Below are positions 38,501-40,098 of a DNA stretch of 40,098 bases, in pieces. The stretch comes from JBBDIO01 sp040880365 (GTDB lineage: Bacteria; Chloroflexota; Anaerolineae; Caldilineales; Caldilineaceae). The stretch is taken from contig JBBDIO010000081.1 in NCBI GenBank assembly GCA_040880365.1, forward strand, positions 1 through 40,098, read 5' to 3'. Both the position numbers and the translations under genes were made by a program. Every line of letters starts with the position of its first letter. The stretch's first letter is position 1. The notes beneath the pieces were generated by a model. That model saw nothing but the letters and a program-made list of their open reading frames with translations, did not search any database and was not told the origin of the DNA.

Positions 38501-40098
38501 GTTCTGGGTCCAGACCGGGCGCGTGCGCACACACGTTGGCGCTTTGGCGTTAAAGGCAAAGCTATCTTCGAAGACATTATCTTGCGGCGTGGTATCGCCG
38601 GTCAGCCCGCGCGGATCAATCTCGGCGCGCAGGGTCAGTTGCGCGTCTTCCAGCGGGATCGCCACATCTTCGGTCTTGGTCCAGGTGGGCGGCAGCTGGA
38701 ATAACCAGCTCGTGTCGAAATTGAACGATTCACCGCGTTGGACGGCAATATCCGCCCCCGGATCCACATAGATCGTATTGTTCTCCGGGCGTAATGGCGA
38801 GCCGGGCAGCGGCTCACCATCGCGTTCACCGTGGAGCAACAGCTCTACCCCACCGCTTGCCGCGCCGCTATCCAGTTGTGGATAGACGCGCACAAAGGTT
38901 GTTTTGCCTGCCACCAGCGGCACATCATTTTCCAGATTCTGAATCGCCTGGGTCACTTCCCAGCCCCGAAAGCTTAACTCACGCGTAATCGCCGTCGCAT
39001 CCAGGGGCAGACGCAGCAGTCGCTGCCGACCTTCCGACTTGAAATAGACCCACTCTATGTCCAGTTCCAGATGTTCCGGCTCCAGTGCTCCTTCCACCAG
39101 AATGTCAGGCGCGCCACCACCTACCGGCATTCGCAGCAGACGTTCGATATTGAGACCATCATCCTCGGTCCAGTAGATATGCGCCGCGTCGGCAACCAGG
39201 CCGTTAATATCGACAAATTCGGGCGCTTCATAGAGTTCATCGGTATCGCAGTTAACGCCAACGGAGCAACTGGTGTGAAATAGACGCGCCTCCGCGTTTG
39301 CGCGATTGGCCTGCCAAAAAATGTCGCCTTCTTCGTTGAGCGTGACCAGCCCTTCGGTCAGCGTCACGTCGTGGAGTTCGCTCACCACGCAACTGCCGGG
39401 ACATGCCGATTTGGGCACCCCGCGCAGCCCATCCCCATCCAACCAGATGAACCAATCGTCATTCACCGCCAAAGTCGAATTGCTCATACTGCCTTCATAG
39501 CTCAGGAGCGTTTGCACATCGCCGCCCTCTTTGCTCAACCGTCGCAAATGCAACTCATCGGGCAGGAAGAACTCACCGCCGCGCACCTGTTCCAGCCAGT
39601 AAATATATTCCTCATCCGCGACAAAGGGGCTGAGATCCACCTCGCGCAGAAAGCCCACATCGGCCAACACAGTCACCGACGAATAGAATTCGTTGTTATA
39701 AACCGCCTCGATGGTCTCTTCAAAACGGTTGTAGTAGTAAAAACCTGCTTCATCGGCGCCGCCGCGAATAAACGTTTCGCATTCGTCTTCATCCGGGGCA
39801 GAACCCAGTGTTTGCACGATGGAGCCGTTGACCGCGCGCCGTTTCAAAACTCCCGGAGCTTCCGAAGGACCGGGGCGGCAATAGTCGGACCAATAGAGAA
39901 AATCGCCGCCCAGCGTCCAATCCTCAATGTCTCCCGCTTCGGTGAGAACGGTTTCGGGGCTGGTCGCCTGGTGCCGCGGCGCGGCCTGGGCAGATAGGGG
40001 ACCTAACAGAACGGCGACCACGCCTACCATACCCAGCAACACACCCGGCAACACATGGGCAGCTATTTGTCGCCGCCCGACAGCCCGTCGATGGTTAT
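35561..40098 (-). CDS. very large secreted metzincin-type metalloprotease (N-terminus cut by window)
   Basis: At least 1497 residues from GTG 40054. The frame stays open to the window edge, and a basic stretch (HRRAVGRRQ) before the hydrophobic signal segment suggests the true start is outside. Order: signal peptide; beta-propeller-like domain with repeated YWTE/YIYWLE strands (about 30-350); conserved VTQAIQNLENDVPLVAGKTT segment; protease domain with HEIGHNYGHLH (about 668-678, HExxHxxGxxH) and the Met-turn DYMTYSS about 60 residues later; Ig/fibronectin-like and carbohydrate-binding-like modules; two IPT/TIG domains; an Asp/Pro/Asn/Gly repeat (PDNGDPDNGDPDDEED); and a short hydrophobic tail ending FVPGLEKDE. 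Likely exported and self-standing; substrate unknown. Confidence 0.85.
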   Translation of the reverse strand, partial: NHRRAVGRRQIAAHVLPGVLLGMVGVVAVLLGPLSAQAAPRHQATSPETVLTEAGDIEDWTLGGDFLYWSDYCRPGPSEAPGVLKRRAVNGSIVQTLGSAPDEDECETFIRGGADEAGFYYYNRFEETIEAVYNNEFYSSVTVLADVGFLREVDLSPFVADEEYIYWLEQVRGGEFFLPDELHLRRLSKEGGDVQTLLSYEGSMSNSTLAVNDDWFIWLDGDGLRGVPKSACPGSCVVSELHDVTLTEGLVTLNEEGDIFWQANRANAEARLFHTSCSVGVNCDTDELYEAPEFVDINGLVADAAHIYWTEDDGLNIERLLRMPVGGGAPDILVEGALEPEHLELDIEWVYFKSEGRQRLLRLPLDATAITRELSFRGWEVTQAIQNLENDVPLVAGKTTFVRVYPQLDSGAASGGVELLLHGERDGEPLPGSPLRPENNTIYVDPGADIAVQRGESFNFDTSWLFQLPPTWTKTEDVAIPLEDAQLTLRAEIDPRGLTGDTTPQDNVFEDSFAFNAKAPTCVRTRPVWTQNAYQSSWDSSVQTVLEIAESMHPTVEMIPFPSDKRLEKVKFCRKGIVYGPFCKGPYNLNSNADTLLLKLWRKDFFGGVPAICREVGARTLLAGIVAADAAWDSNGLALRRTTSTINQATVRGNVQLSKVPRFGTFGWPMTRHTHLATTFAHEIGHNYGHLHVDCGGPPDIDNNYPYNPCTLDSRSLTDSTTYFGFDGHMLEPAPPDVNVDYMTYSSPRWISDYHWQKVYNRTHLPEPLVPEASEDPFAAGMDQEPATYLFLSGLITPTAPAGTLESTWQYPRAAASESLRIQWGYSVPETWTGEPYHVRLLGADDEILDDRVVEILPAIDVDPADVDIAQTGAVAQESTSAPFMLTMPAPEAAVESVQLLEGETVLDSYQPSADAPTVEILAPQGGEAVTDELLLEWQAADPDAAPWLEYTVQYTPDDGENWYVLETDVFGVGEGVTESLTLDLRSEPGSDGAEARVRVLASDGYNTAMATSAAFSVAPRAPRVLITSPAPEQWFPAHAPVALRGAAFDPVEGVIDDDGFVWDVDGVTASALQSATPSGSQASVMGLAPGTYTATLEVTNAQAQTGDAASQFYIAPLAIPQTEEMRLNGRCDDAGYGELSLPLLPYADDEVAYAALARTNQYLWVCLQGLKTDDALDSDQDGYAGFQIDVDNNRAAQVGESDRGFFVRMNGAPVTFAGDGNFFTPTEPEGLATRVAVDGNLWRAELRLDVDAIGGWDRRVGLAVGHYFGLGDQQRAAWPHGATLHSPQTWAQTNLYANPVPTLDALTPVSATLGSSTLLTVTGSNFRVNSVVLWNGEAVSTTVENAQTLQVTLDDAQTASAGLHDVQVAPQSTPALASIPRQFLVHHGAPEITGLSPVSVTMESGALDLTVAGTGFVPGATVFWEGEPRPTTFVDATTLTVELAAPDVESARTAGVVAANPEPRLATSAPASFAVAEPEEDDPDNGDPDNGDPDDEEDFQLFVPGLEKDE

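Overview
The window is a scaffold piece with two 100-N gaps (9551-9650 and 16318-16417) from a moderately GC-rich bacterium. Several traits point to Chloroflexota, probably the Anaerolineae/Caldilineae side: an eRF1-like (baeRF) protein, a very large secreted metzincin with IPT domains, a WG-repeat lipo/secreted-type protein, frequent TTG/GTG starts, and an ilvB-ilvN-ilvC-leuA order. This assignment is inference from gene families; no rRNA or marker gene is present. No tRNA, rRNA, CRISPR array or transposase was found.

The left third (1-18766) is almost entirely on the minus strand. It holds gltB (glutamate synthase large subunit, TTG start), then a compact three-gene cluster of two large paralogous secreted/membrane proteins of unknown function around a YbjQ/UPF0145-family gene. 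Next comes the branched-chain amino-acid operon ilvB-ilvN-ilvC-(small ORF)-leuA, then a Gfo/Idh/MocA oxidoreductase and an SseA/CysA-type thiosulfate sulfurtransferase. Both the ilv operon and the sulfurtransferase gene have a consensus promoter (TTGACA, 18 bp, TATACT) followed by an untracked short ORF that looks like a regulatory leader peptide. The ilv leader is rich in Ile/Val/Leu codons and is followed by a mutually exclusive antiterminator and terminator. The sulfurtransferase leader ends in a cluster of seven Cys codons.

The middle (19400-28900) is mostly plus strand. It starts with a two-gene unit (four-helix membrane protein plus XRE regulator) behind a promoter with two direct-repeat operators, next to a decayed M20-peptidase C-terminus on the other strand. 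It continues with an MFS transporter, a baeRF-type protein, cardiolipin synthase and a WG-repeat protein. A minus-strand MBL-hydrolase/TetR pair follows, with two palindromic operators laid over its promoter.

The right third (29300-40098) holds a heterodimeric ABC exporter (one half with a degenerate Walker B, the other with a degenerate signature) with a GNAT acetyltransferase gene between the halves. Convergent to it is a MATE-family exporter, and then a roughly 1500-residue secreted metalloprotease whose reading frame is still open at the window edge.

Genome-wide habits visible here: short (11-15 bp) tandem duplications in spacers and just upstream of start codons, matching low-complexity N/G/S/T/D-rich inserts in otherwise conserved enzymes, covarying small hairpins of a shared REP-like type, and convergent genes whose 3' ends overlap.
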